Part shown: piece after piece, positions 33,872 to 45,417 of the stretch | How positions within the stretch are numbered: the first letter of the stretch is position 1 | How the letters are laid out: each line of letters starts with the position of its first letter | Assembly (NCBI RefSeq): GCF_036323735.1 | Contig: NC_086028.1 | Coordinates: 26,271,001 to 26,335,000 of the forward strand | DNA from: Rattus norvegicus | Lineage: Eukaryota > Chordata > Mammalia > Rodentia > Muridae | Length of the DNA stretch: 64,000 nucleotides | Direction of reading: 5' to 3' | Made by a program: the position numbers and the translations under genes | Notes under the pieces: generated by a model | Databases searched by the model: none | What the model was told of the DNA's origin: nothing | What the model saw: only the letters and a program-made list of their open reading frames with translations

Positions 33872-34075
33872 AGGTGAAGAGGGAGAAGGGAGAGTAGATG
33901 AATGGAGAGATCAGGAGAGAAGAAAGGGAGAAAGGGAAGGGGACTGAGTGAATGACTGACAGAGAAAAATACAATAGAAAAGAAAAGAGATGGGATATAG
34001 AGAAGACAGGGGTGGGGAAGAAGGAGGACAGAAGAAAGAGAAGAAGAGAATGATAGAGAAGCAAGAGAGAGCAGA
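33872..34075. repeat. Purine-rich (GA) tract
   Basis: About 200 bp in which the plus strand is almost entirely G and A, with few interruptions. Long mirror-like purine tracts of this kind can form triplex DNA (inference). The ORFs on the opposite strand, rich in serine and leucine, are artefacts of this composition. Confidence 0.85.
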
Positions 34076-35261
34076 CCAAGGGTGATAGGTGAAGTGCTTA
34101 CCAGAATATGTGGGAACATTTTAAAATATTTATTTTTGGTTTTATTATCTCTGAGTTTTCATCAGTTCTTCGGTATATTAATGATACATATCCTTCAACA
34201 TCCATATGATTTAGGGATTTTCCTTTCATCCTATATTTTGTATTTTCATTCGCTCAAAACAATAGTGTCTCTTGAAAATAGTTTATAACATTAGTAAAAT
34301 CCAATTGATCATCGAATGTCTGAGACTGTGCTGTTAATAATGCATCAAAATTCTAATTGCCACACTGAAGGTCACAAAGAATTTTCCAATGATTCTTCTT
34401 AGGAATACAGCTTTACTGAAAGAAGCTTCTATGGTTACTAGAACAAATAAGTTGGAAGACATATTCACATGTAAAAGACAATGATGATTATTTAATAAGA
34501 CACTCGGGAAATGTTGCTTATACACATGCAAAAAATGTCAAAGTCATTGAAGGACACTTGTAAAAATACTCCCAACTACAACTTTAGCCAATTAAAGATA
34601 AGCTGCTTTCATCATTAGGCCTTCACAGGCAATAGGACAATTTCTGCCCTACTGTGGGTTGATAACTTTCAATATTGTTCATTAACATTTTCATATATAT
34701 ATATATATATATATGTGAAAAAGGGAAAGCATTTTAACTTTGTAAGGAATATACATTGCTAGCTGCCAATTCTGACTTCCCTTAACCAGTAGATGTCATT
34801 CTCTCTCTATTTTAATGTGGCTTTCTTATCTTCTTTTAGTAGTCTCTTCTTGGAACATGTTATGAAACTCAGGTTCATTTCAGTCTGCTTTTCTCTCCGT
34901 GATCTTTTCCGGTTGGTATCTCTGTCTCATCTGTTTCTTCAATAATAGGGAGAGGGCCAGAATGCAAAAGGAGGACATTCAGACAGCTTGCCATAGTGGG
35001 GACTATTTCCCTTCATATTTAAAACACTGTACAAAGCTGACTAAGTATCAGAGTGGACACTCCCTAATGCATTTTACGTACTGAAAAACAGGGGGAAAAT
35101 ATATTTATAATGCTAGCAAGTTGTCAAGGAAATCAAGTTTCCTGAAAGCATTAAGAAGATTTCCTTTATACATTATGTACCCTTTTTCCATGTATAGCTG
35201 TAGATGTTATCATTTTTCTCAAAATGATCTCAGTTTATCAAGACCCAGTCCACAGTCACTT
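34076..35261. other. Unannotated AT-rich DNA with (TA)n
   Basis: No gene is seen. A (TA)n tract of about 11 units lies at 34693-34714. Confidence 0.4.
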
Positions 35262-35325
35262 CTTTGTAGAGCATCTGCCCAGTGTGAACAAGGCCATGGG
35301 TTTGAGCCTCAGCAAGCCAAGAGTA
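35262..35325 (+). mobile_element. ID-like SINE relic
   Basis: The order tagagcatctgcccagtgtg, then aaggccatgggtttgagcct, then cagcaa follows the ID element core (tagagc...cctagc...aaggccctgggttcgatcc...cagc). It is diverged and lacks a clear tail. Confidence 0.6.
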
Positions 35326-35504
35326 TGTGAGGAGAATTTAAAAGGAGATGTATACAGAACCATGAGGGAGACATTTATTCTTTACTCTTACTAAGAAATG
35401 AGGAAAAAAAGAAATATTTTCCATAAGGATTTCTACAAGAGTACTCAATGATTTTGCAGATATATTTTCAGAATTTGTTTATTTAATCACCAAAATAAAG
35501 TCTT

Positions 35505-35615
35505 TCTTTGTAGATTGCCTGGGCATGGAACTATGTAAGTAGTTCTTTTAGGCCCCAATTCCTACCTCAGACTTCTGAGTGCTGAAATTGCAAGCATGTA
35601 CTACATACCACAGCA
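35505..35615 (-). mobile_element. B1-like SINE relic
   Basis: The plus strand has gtagattgcctgggcatgga, then cctacctcagacttctgagt, then gctgaaattgcaagcatgta. This is the antisense order of a B1/7SL-derived SINE. It is heavily mutated. Confidence 0.6.
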
Positions 35616-35969
35616 AACTCTGAAAATTTCCCTCAAGGAGCACCCATATTGTGTAATACATGCCATTAGTCTACTTTGCAAAGTTCTACAAATTGTCAAG
35701 ATTACACACTTGAACTTTGAAATAAGATTGTGTTCACACTAAACCCAAATCATGCCACTTGTTAAGCTTTTGAGCTCCTAACATGCATTTGTTATTCCAG
35801 AAATTGGCTTATGAAAAACAAGAAGTACTGATGTAGTTAGATATGATTTTCTCTCATTCTTCTGATTATAGAATCTATGGAGTTGTCTACTCGTTCAGAT
35901 AGAATTCACATGTTTTCTGTCATGTTTGCCTGAATAAGCTAACAATAACAAAATTGAATGTGTGTTCGG

Positions 35970-36170
35970 TAAAGAAATAGTTCAGAGGCTAAAAATACTT
36001 GCTGCTCTTGTGGAAAACCTGACTTTGCTTCCCAGCTCGCATTCTGGAAGGTACACTACCATCTGAAACTCCAGTTCCAAGGCATTAGATGTCGTTTTTG
36101 GGCTTCTGATAATTCCTGCACTCACATTTATACAAAAAAACACACACAGAGGCATACTCATACTTTTAAG
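35970..36170 (+). mobile_element. B3-type SINE, diverged
   Basis: The order agaaatagttcagaggctaa, acttgctgctcttgtgg, gcttcccagctcgcattctg, actccagttccaaggcatta and a CA/A-rich end matches a rodent B3 SINE in sense orientation. Confidence 0.7.
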
Positions 36171-36683
36171 AATTGAATGCTAATCATCTTCTTGATAGTC
36201 ATGTTACACTTTCGAAGCATCATCAGCTTAATAAAATTGTAGAACTGTTGTAAGTTAGAAATAAGAACAAAGATACGGGATTTACATAAGAACTATAATA
36301 CAGAAGTAAATTATGAACCCTAGTCTACTAAGCCATGTAGGTTTCCTTGGAAACAAGAACATTATACTTCCCTAGCAGTCCCTCTTGTGAATTATTTTAG
36401 AGATCTACATGAGCCTACTTTATGCTCCAGGGCATAGTGATTGACTCTTTAGGCAACAGTTTGGATCTTGCATTGGGGACTTTATTTCAACTAATTCATC
36501 CTTTTCTGTGGGATTTGGGGACATAGATCATAAAGACAACATGCACATCTCTAAGGCCTGAATCACAAGGTTAAATATATAAAATTCAGTCATTTGCGGT
36601 AGTGGTCTTTTATACCTTGAATAGGAAATCTGTAAATAAATGGACAGGAAGAAACTTTCCACTTTTATTCTGTTTACCAAGTA

Positions 36684-36688
36684 GATTA
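36684..36688. repeat. Target-site duplication of solo LTR, left
   Basis: The sequence gatta is repeated at 37141-37145. It would be 6 nt (agatta) if the last A of the LTR is counted as part of the duplication. Confidence 0.75.
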
Positions 36689-37140
36689 TGTAGGGAGCAG
36701 CGCGGCAAAACAAAGATGGCGCCGACAGCCAGCACTGTCTGAATGTAAACAACTTACCATGCATGCGCAGGCTTGTCCCCTCGTCAGGGCAGCTGTATGA
36801 TCCGGCGCCCTCCTGTGGTGAACAATAGTACTGCAAATGCGCGGGTTTTGCACCTGGTGTCAGTTGTCTGGTAATATGCTAATGAGGGGGTGGTACCATG
36901 CTGGTGGGGTGATTCATTCTCCACCAATCCCTGGAGGACAAGTAGTGGGGTGATAGTGGGATGACAGTGGGGTGATAGTGGGGTGACCCATGCCCCACCA
37001 ATCCCTGAGAGATTATTAGCATACTGTTGTGTATATAAGGCGAGGTCCCCGTATCAGCAATGAAGGTGTCCTGCAATAAAGGCTGTTGAGAAGAATCCAA
37101 CCGTGTTGCGTCTTCCTTGCCGGCTGAGGTGGGCGCGACA
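36689..37140 (+). mobile_element. Solo LTR of an endogenous retrovirus
   Basis: This 452-bp element begins TGTAGGGAGC and ends GGGCGCGACA, the TG...CA ends of an LTR, and is flanked by 5-nt duplications. A TATA box (gtatataagg, 37031-37040) lies about 35 nt before a polyadenylation signal AATAAA (37075-37080), so the promoter and 3' processing signals are in plus orientation. The 5' part has CpG-rich sequence including aagatggcgccgac. No internal retroviral sequence follows, so this is a solo LTR left by LTR-LTR recombination. An ERVK-like class is suspected from the general look, but the family is not assigned. The U3 contains short tandem repeats (see the next entry). Confidence 0.88.
36886..37012 (+). 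repeat. Short tandem repeats in the LTR U3 region
   Basis: Between 36938 and 36990 the unit agtggggtgatagtgggatg and close variants repeat about every 12-24 nt. An outer pair, ccaccaatccctgg (36919) and ccaccaatccctga (36996), encloses them. Repeats of this kind in U3 usually act as enhancer elements. That role is inference here. Confidence 0.75.
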
Positions 37141-37145
37141 GATTA
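37141..37145. repeat. Target-site duplication of solo LTR, right
   Basis: The sequence gatta matches 36684-36688. Confidence 0.75.
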
Positions 37146-38170
37146 GACACCAATACTAAAGAAATTGCTAATTTAATCCATAATTGTATTTTAAAGGGAT
37201 TTAGGGCATGCCCTTTGGGCGGCAGTTGTTTCAAGGATGACATGTAGTACAATTTGGTCCGTGGTTACGTCCAACTACATTTGCAATATGAAAATAAGGT
37301 TAATATGTGATTTTATACTATTTATTGTTAAAATATGGACCATGGTCTTTTCCTTGAGCAAATCACCTTTAAAAGAATAAACATATAAATACTTTAGGAA
37401 AGGACATGGCTTTCTAAAAGATTTAGTCAGAGTCAGTATTTTCCGAGAAAGAAATTTGAGCTGAAGGAAAAGTATTAGCTTTCGCGGGGTGTTATTTAAT
37501 GGTTGTTCTTGTTTGTGGAAGCCATTTAATGGATGGGGCCAGTAAAATCAATACCTGTCTGGTCCACTAGTGATTCTCCACCATACTCCATACGCATCGA
37601 GCTTCTTGGTGATTTTGCTTTTGTTGGATTTTTTGGTCTGCTCCAGTATTCTTCTAACAGTGCTTGCCTGCATAACAAATGCTATATTGGCTTTCCGTCA
37701 CTGGCAAGGTGACAAACTCATCAAAGACAAAACTGAATTTTCAGATTAAAGTTGATCATCATAGATAAAAAATAAAGTATCGTGATGAACAATACTAATG
37801 TTTCCTTCAGTTTCTTTAGCTCTACAACAGCAAATAATTATGAAAGGTAACTTCATGGTAAGAGCATAGACTATCCTCAAATACAGTATTTCTACTTGGC
37901 CTTTACAGAATTTATATTTCAAGTACACTGAAATGCAAGGTCCCTTCCATTTTGCATTTCTGAAAATCCCAGTGACTGGTTATTTCTCTGCCAGTGAAAA
38001 AGAACCAATTCAAGCCAGATTAGATTATATTAAAGATCAGTTTATTGGGAAGCTGTTCTTGGGATAGTTCACTGACCCCAGTGACTGAGGCCAGGGGAGT
38101 TTGCACAGATGGGGGTGGGGGTGGCACACAGAGAAAGAAGAGGAAGAGAAAAAAGAAGGAGCAGGAAAGG
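37146..38170. other. Unannotated DNA
   Basis: No gene is seen. From about 37990 the sequence (attagattatattaaagatc, then agtttattgggaagctgttc) has the look of an old LTR or rodent repeat that leads into the CA/GA microsatellite. I cannot name it. Confidence 0.35.
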
Positions 38171-38180
38171 GACACACACA

Positions 38181-38265
<85 letters not shown>
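38171..38265. repeat. Compound (AC)n(GA)n microsatellite
   Basis: About 22 AC units are followed directly by about 25 GA units. It is long and nearly pure, so probably highly polymorphic. Confidence 0.97.
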
Positions 38266-38267
<2 letters not shown>

Positions 38268-38458
38268 ACAAGCACAAAATGCCTGGATTAAATAGTAAGA
38301 ACCCTCTGGGGTAAGGAGATTGAGAGATTTTAGGAGAACCTGGAGACCAGGCCTGCTTTGATATGTAAAATATGCACCTCAGTCCCTTGTCCAGAATACT
38401 AAATCAAACACCTTGGAATATTGGTCATTACAATAGGAAAGAAATCCCCATGGAACTG

Positions 38459-38508
38459 TTTTTGTGTTTGTTTGTTTGTTTGTTTGGTTTGTTTGTTTGT
38501 TTGTTTTT
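38459..38508. repeat. (TTTG)n microsatellite
   Basis: Eleven or so TTTG units with one GG interruption. Confidence 0.93.
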
Positions 38509-39454
38509 TAGATACTACAATAAGTTTATAGTTGCATATACAAATCTTATGCTTAAAAATGCATGAAAATAGAAACAGAATAGGTGGCATCTTCTAGATC
38601 TATTGACTCTCAGGACTGAAATAATCAGGATGTGGAAATTACACTGAGTTGTTAAAATGAGAACTTCAATGCAGCTTTAGAACAAACAAAAGGATACCAC
38701 ACAGGTGGTTTTATTGCATTGGATTGAGTAGCAGACTGTGTAATTTGTTTTCCTGCCAACAGTATTTCATTTGGTTATGCTGGCCAAGAGAAGAACCGAG
38801 CACAGTCTTTTCCCTCATCCAGTTGTATTTGAAATGTGCTGGGCATCTTTAATGTGAAACGTGGCTTTCATCTGAAACCCGTGGAGCTGAACTGCACAAT
38901 CACCTCGCTTTTATAATCCGTGGGATTTTGAGTGCTCTGAGCTACTGCCTAGGCTGACAGAAAGCATTTCTGAATGCTGAATGCTCCAGAATGATTTCTG
39001 ATACCAGAACTGGATAGGCTGCTGTACCAGTGTGAGCAGCGAACTTTAAGATATGTAGTCCATCTGCAAATGACTACCTTAGTTCTCTCCCATTCTGTCC
39101 CAATATTTATATTACAGTTCCAAAAAGAATGAAGTTGGCCTTCTGCTCTCAATGTGACATGCGGGTCAGCCTCTCATCTTAGATACTTTTCTTTTTACTG
39201 TGATAAAATTTCCTGACAAAACCAACTCATAAACCGGGCATAGTTAATCTTCAGTTCAAGGATACTGGTCTCTACAAACTCTAGTTGCTTCTTCTGACAT
39301 CCTCACACAGAGTTTTGAAACCTATGGGTGCCCTTTGTAGTCCCATGCCTCTCTCTATACTGTCTCATTACGTTTCCTGTCTCTAAACTCTTTTTTGTTG
39401 TTGTTGGTAAACTATATGTAATAAATTTTAGTTTTGCATATGTTTTCTCTAATA
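38509..39454. other. Unannotated DNA
   Basis: No gene is supported. A possible fragment of a rodent interspersed repeat (ctttttactgtgataaaatt) begins at about 39192. Confidence 0.4.
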
Positions 39455-39666
39455 TTCTTTTTTATTGGATGTTTTTATTTGCACTTCAAATGTTATGTTC
39501 CTGGTTTCCAGTCCATAAGCCCCATATCCCATCCCCATCCCCTTCTTCTATGAGGGTGTTCCCCCACCCCTCCCATTCCCACATGCCTGCCTTGACATTC
39601 CCCTACACTGGGTGGGCGGGTGTTTCCAGTCTTAACAGGACCAAGGGCTTCCCCTCCATTGGTACC
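39455..39666 (-). mobile_element. LINE-1 3' UTR segment of an inverted (twin-primed) insertion
   Basis: On the minus strand this is a LINE-1 3' UTR with A-rich end: the T-run at about 39457-39464, then the C-rich block and cttaacaggaccaagggctt, homologous to 13335-13535 of copy B. It abuts, without a gap, an ORF2 segment in the opposite orientation at 39667-40190. It is more diverged than copies A-C. Confidence 0.85.
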
Positions 39667-40190
39667 CAACAAATTTGCAAATTCATTTGGAATAACAAGA
39701 AACCTAGGGTATCAAAAACTATACTCAACAATAAAAGAACTACTGGGGAATTACCATTCCTGATCTCAAGCTGTATTACAGAGCATTCATGATTAAAACT
39801 GTATGGTATTGGTACAGAGACAGGCAGATAGATCAGTGGAATATAATTGAAGACGCAGAAATGAACCCACAAACCTATGGTCACTTGATCTTTGACAAAA
39901 GAGCTAAAACCATCCAGTGGTAAAAAGATAGCGTTTTCAACAAGTGGTGCTGGTTCAACTGAAAGGTCAGCATGTAGAACAATACAAATCGACCCATTCG
40001 TATCCCCCTTTACAAAGATTAAGTCCAAGTGGATCAAGGACCTCCACATCAAACCAGATACACTCAAACTAATAGAAGAAAAAGTGGGGAAGAGTCTTGA
40101 ACACATGGGCACAGGGGAAAATTTCCTGAACATAACATGAATGGCTATGCTCTGAGATCAAGAATTGACAAATGGGGCCTCATAAAACTG
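39667..40190 (+). mobile_element. Inverted LINE-1 ORF2 segment of the same insertion
   Basis: The plus strand encodes a broken ORF2 piece from ICKFIWNNKKPR to the residues before IKL, including KSKWIKDLHIKPDTLKLIEE. This corresponds to copy B positions of about 15330 down to 14810. In-frame stops (for example after TIQW near 39921) and frameshifts make it a pseudogene. The orientation relative to the adjacent 3' UTR, and the ORF2 end being absent between them, are what twin priming with a junction deletion produces. Clear target-site duplications were not found. Confidence 0.85.
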
Positions 40191-41063
40191 TGAACTCTTC
40201 CTACTACATTTAATTCACTCTCACTTCCCTAGTCCTTTGATAGTGGCCAGATACAAAAGCCTCTAGATTGTTTTCTCAAAGATACCCTAATTGCAAAGCA
40301 ACTTTGTTTTTTTTTTTATAGCATAACATTAGCCCTTATTTTATTATATAGAAATTAGTTTTGTATCTTTCTCCCTGTAGATAAATGGTTTTGAAACTCA
40401 TAACTATTGTGAGTTAATTTTCTATTTCTCCCTAATAAGTTCTTATTCTTTACTTCTGTCTAAGCATGAACACAGACTCACATCCAATTATGCCTTGTAT
40501 AATAAATAAACTGTATAAATAAAGTGCATAATATGTATTTACTTGAAAAAATGGGATAGATTTAGGGATTAAATGACTGATCTACTCAGTTCAAAGAGAT
40601 GTGTTAAAGAAATGTTGCAAAGCAGTAGGCTTGCAAGCTTGCTGTCTACTGAAAACTGTTTTCTTCATATATCTGACTTGGATTCTTTTTTAAAAAATAT
40701 GTTCTTAGTCTGCAATATTTAATTCTCCTTTTAATTCTCAGTTTAAGATTTTTTTCTCCCTGGGAAATCTCACATTCTCTTAATAATACTTCATATCTTT
40801 CTCTTGCTCTTAAAACACACTGGCAATTAATACCCCCAGAGCAGTTCTCAACACAAGCTGTTGTAATTGTTCACTCATGAGTTTCCTTTCATTCAGTGCT
40901 TCTCAAGAGCAGCAGTCTTGGTTTTCTTCATTATTCCCTTCCCAGCCATTGTTTAGGATAATTTTTTAAATTGGGTCTTAGATATACCAGTTAGTTTCAC
41001 TCTGCTGCCCTCAGAAAATGTCTCAGAAATATGCTCCATGAATGATAATGAGGAATGAAAATT

Positions 41064-41066
<3 letters not shown>
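40191..41066. other. Unannotated AT-rich DNA
   Basis: No coding frame or nameable repeat is supported. Confidence 0.4.

Positions 41067-41110
<44 letters not shown>
41067..41110. repeat. (AG)n microsatellite
   Basis: Uninterrupted run of about 22 AG units. Confidence 0.97.
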
Positions 41111-41112
<2 letters not shown>

Positions 41113-43686
41113 ATTCCCTCATCATATGTGCATGAATCCTGGAAACCTGGGCTTTTATCACTGATTTTGATGATCCGAAGACTGTGTTAACATCTTGCAA
41201 CCTCAATTTTCTCATCCATGGAAGTTTTCATGAAGTTTGATGTTGTTTCTTTTGGTTATACACCACAAATTGGGGTCTCTGGCCAATTATCTTGGGCAAG
41301 GCATCAAGTTCAACCCCAAGAGCACCTATCAGCTCAAAGGTCTCACTTTGCTTTCAAATAAAATCTGTTGATTTTTCTGCTACTTTGCTGATCTCTGCCC
41401 TGAGCCATCCAACCCAGAGATATCCTTGGATGTTTGATTCCCAGTATACATTTTTTCCACCCATAATGTGCTTCAATTCAGTGTTTTCACCACACCTGTA
41501 TTTACTGCCACCAGTTTTATTTGACTGTGATCATTAAAAAAAATAACAAATTTCAAAGCTTTCTTCTTATTCCTGGAAACGTCTGGATATTTAATTATTT
41601 GTAAATGCCCTCAGTAGTTGTACTTTGGTGAGAACTGATTCTCAGTCCTACTGATTTTGAAATAGATCTTCCTAATACCCTCGTGTGAATTAATTTCTAT
41701 GTTGAAAGGTCATAAGTCTGAAAAGTCAAGGGGCCACTTACTTGTGCCCTAGAGTAATAAGAAAACATTTCTCTGAAGGTGCTTCTATATTCATACTAAT
41801 CTTAGATTAAATTTAATTGAGAATCAATACACAAAAGATAGAATGAATCTAAATCTTCCTGGATTCCATGAAATATAAGTTCTTTGAGGGAGTGGAAATG
41901 CAGTAATTGTTCCAGAAATTAACTCTCTCCACTGACCTAGCGAAGAAGCAAGATACAAAAACAGACTCTGGCATCCATCTGTGATTTTGAACTAGATTCA
42001 AAGTCAATGCTTAATATGCAGTCATTAGTGTCAATGTTTCTAAAAATGGAACAACTTAGTTGCTAGGGTTAAAATGAAGGAATGTGTACTTTTACATATG
42101 TACTTTCATGGGGACAGGATCTCTAGTGAATTAATTCAATAAACAAACAGCAAAAAAATAGCAACACTCCCAAAAGTAACAAGCTCAATTTTGAGAAACT
42201 TCTTGTCAGAGCATTATTTATATTTTACTTGTTAAGTAACAGAGTGTTTGAATTATGACCTCTCATCCATTCCCTTTTTAGCATACTGCTTCATTTAATG
42301 ATAAAGCAGCACAACAGTAGTGCAATGAGTCTACTGCATGGAAATGGGATTGCATTGATAATTCCAAGGGAATGACATCACTGAAAAGTCTCATCCCAGC
42401 CTGGGTGATGACTCATGAAAGTTGCACCACTAGCGTCTAAATCACAGATGGCCTGCTACCTTCTGTGTGCTCTAGTGCTTCCAAAGATGATGTGCAATGA
42501 GAGCAAGATGGTGTGCAGCTGGAACTCTCAGGTGATGGTCTGGTGACACTTCTCCTTCTGCAGGAGACGATAAACAGCCTCACTATCAATTCCATAGACT
42601 TTACTGTCATTGGGTCCTGCTTATTCGTCTCCTGACCGTGAGTCAAAGTAGTTTGTAACTTGGCTTCATGATGACTAATGATGATCTTGATAGGCACATG
42701 GGAAATGGCTTCATTACAAACACAAAAGGATGTGAACAGATTGCTACCACTTCCTGGACTTTGGAATCCTGTGTACCTTTCCACACTGTGACTTGACATC
42801 ATGGGTGTCAGTCTTTCGGGGACTAACAGAAAACATGTCTCTCACGGTCCTCCCTATTAACATGCATCTGTTAGATACCACTTCGAACTTATTTTAAAGC
42901 CCTACGAAGAAGAATCACACATGAAGAAATGAAAATCAAGCCAAGAATTCTTGTTGTTGCCTTCTCTCAGACTATATACTTTTTTTCTTCATCCTTTTTT
43001 CCCCCGTACTGGTTTCTGCTATTCCATTTGATATTTAGATAAACACAGAATCAACACGGAGGAAAAGACCCACAGGGTTTCCTTTCTTGATGCATATTAG
43101 AGCTGCCTTGATAAAAAGGAGCTGAAAGGTTCTGAGCTACCCTCGACTAAGAATTTGTAATACACAACTCAACAGAGTCTAATAATGTTATAGAATGTCT
43201 CTGCAGGACACTGAATACTGGTTTTCCAATTGCTATTCTCTCTTTGTTTTGAAATATAAAACCACAAGCAGACTTAGTTTGTATTGTGCACCACTGTTTA
43301 TAATTTGAGTGACTCAAAACAAGTCATTGATGGTTGTTGTGGCATGCAGCTATATTGACTATACCTTACTGTTTTCAGGGTGGGGGGAAGCATGCAATTA
43401 TAAAGAAAATAAATTGTATAACAAAAGACACATTTATGTCTTACATGATGAAGTGCTTGTTAAGTAACTGTTGTACACTAATACGACATATTGCTTCAGG
43501 GCCAACAAAACAATAAGGGACAGGCAAGATAGTTCAGCAAGGAACATTTTGTTCATAATCATTTTGAACAGTTATGGACTCTGCAGAGTTGTCATCAAGC
43601 TCCTCTCAGCTTTTTTGTAGAAACAGAGGTGCATAGTCCTTTCAGTTTATACACGCTGTGTTCCTAGCTTTCCTTTACGAAAGGTT
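41111..43686. other. Unannotated DNA with one 121-codon frame
   Basis: No gene is identified. The longest frame (42437-42802, minus, 121 codons) has no recognised domain and no supporting signals; it may be a degraded processed pseudogene or chance. The rest is AT-rich. Confidence 0.35.
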
Positions 43687-44204
43687 GTAATGGTCCGAAA
43701 ATTGCTGAAGTCAAACCTCAAAATCAAATAGTATGCAAAGACAAAGAATGTTTATTCTGCACAAACATTCAACATCTGGGAGTCAACCATTCTACAAAAA
43801 GGTGACACCAGACAAAGTTGGACAGGCCTTCTTACAGGGAAGTGGGAACTCTAAATTTAGGTAATCTAAAATTTCATTTGTGGGCCCCAGGAGGTCACAG
43901 GCGGTCAGTGATTTGCATTCCTATGTCATGAACACTTAGCCATAGGAGGAAATCGGGTTGCCCTGCACAGATGGCCTATTCTGAGATAAATATTTCCCAT
44001 TTTTGTGGTTATCTCCAGGCCGTTCTTTGGGAAGGGGTTTTATGACCATGTTTTTGGATTTTGTGATCTGTTCCTGAAGCTGGTATCTTAGGGCCTAGCT
44101 CGTGGGACTTATGGTCTGTTCCTGGAGCTGATACCTATGGCCTTCTTTTCAAGATTAGATCTGGCCCTTAAATGGAGACAAATGGGGTCTATGTTGTTTT
44201 TTCA
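43687..44204 (-). mobile_element. LTR-like relic (probable solo LTR)
   Basis: On the minus strand the candidate starts TGAAAAAACA and ends CGGACCATTACA, with LTR-like TG...CA ends. Near its 3' end AATAAA (43750-43755, in gcagaataaacattc) is followed by a T-rich stretch, as in an LTR R/U5 region. An internal pair of similar blocks, ctgttcctgaagctggtatc (44068) and ctgttcctggagctgatacc (44116), lies about 49 nt apart. I found no convincing target-site duplication, and the ends are approximate. Confidence 0.55.
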
Positions 44205-44344
44205 ATGTGAGTAGATTTTCTATTTCCTTATTCTGGGTTGTGGCCTTCAAAATTTGGGAATGTTCTCTTATTTCTTTGTCTTTTTTACATATAAAAGGTG
44301 CTTATTATTTTTAATTCTGATCTTGTGTATGGGTGTGTTCACAT

Positions 44345-44500
44345 AAATCCTAGTGCCATCAGAGCCAGAGCATCAGGTCTCTTGGGGCGAGGCTTACAGA
44401 TGGTTAGGAGCTGACTGATACGGGTTTTGAGAACCAAACTGGAATTCTGCAAGGGGGTACATACTTCTAACTACTGAGCTATCTCCCGTGTTCCACAGTT
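44345..44500 (-). mobile_element. B3-type SINE, diverged
   Basis: The plus strand reads aggcttacagatggttagga, then gagaaccaaactggaattct, then taactactgagctatctccc. This is the antisense order of a B3/B2 tRNA-derived SINE (A box at its plus-strand right end). Confidence 0.7.
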
Positions 44501-45417
44501 CTTCGTCTTTCAGAGTACTGACATTGTCAACATTTTAGGAAAGCAGAATGGAACTAAGGGCCTCAAATCACTATGAATAAAGGAACTATCTGCTAAGATC
44601 AAGTATTTTGCACTAGTAAGAACTAAACCATATTGTAGGTACAGAGTCTTCCACTCTTTAGAATATCTTAATGTAACTTAACAATATCTATAATATTAAC
44701 TTCTTTTAATGTACATGGTATATACCCAAGATATCATTACTTTTTTATAGAACACATTAAGATAGTTAAATATTTTGTAAAAGACTTAGAAAATATCTTA
44801 ATTTTATTATGAAATAGATATAAAATAAGGCTGTGATTAATGGGAGGCTGCATATAAGTCAGTTTTCCTTCTGACACAAAATGCAGAAGATATTTGATCA
44901 GACTTTAAGCAATCATATTATCCTCTAATCTATAGCAAATGACTGTGATTGAAATCTTATTTATTCCTAATGGTTGAGCTACTCATGTACTTTCTAAAAC
45001 ACACATCCTTAGTAAAAATATGTATTAATATAATATCAATCCCCCAACTGTAAGTCCCCAAATATTATGCATAACTTAATTTTCAAATCATAACCAGATA
45101 ATTTTGTTCTTCTAAATTTCCTGTTGAGCTTTGGAAATTTATTCATGTGACTAAAATTTATCACTACAGATGTCACTAAGAAAGAATGCAGTGGCCAAGA
45201 ATGTCCTGTGAGGTATTTTAGGCAATCATATATTAAGATGTATGTTACTTAATGGGCCATTTCAAGTATTTACTCCTTTTGGGGGGGGGTAATTGTTCTA
45301 CTTCATACAAAACTACAGAGGGTCATTTTAGAGGGGTTGCCTGGAAATACTAATTTTTGGCATTTATTTCCTTTAGCCTATCTTCTATAGTGTCCAAGAC
45401 TTCCTAAGGTCCAAGAT
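44501..45417. other. Unannotated AT-rich DNA
   Basis: No gene is seen. A run of nine or ten G lies at about 45280-45289. Confidence 0.4.

Noticed and set aside
33792..34119. Leu/Ser-rich minus-strand frames of 84-95 codons suggesting a membrane protein
   Set aside because: They arise from the pyrimidine strand of the purine-rich tract.
38045..38314. Frames encoding His-Thr and Arg-Glu dipeptide runs
   Set aside because: Direct translation of the (AC)n(GA)n microsatellite.
39328..39792. 154-codon plus-strand frame
   Set aside because: It joins unrelated upstream sequence, antisense LINE-1 3' UTR and a sense ORF2 fragment across the twin-priming junction; it is not a gene.
42437..42802. 121-codon minus-strand frame as a gene or processed pseudogene
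   Set aside because: No recognisable domain, no homology that I can recall in any frame, no A-tail or flanking duplications; left as unannotated. A protein search of all three frames would decide.
43520..43660. Possible further B3-type SINE (ggcaagatagttcagcaagg)
   Set aside because: Only the A-box-like part matches; the remainder shows no SINE order, so it was not annotated.
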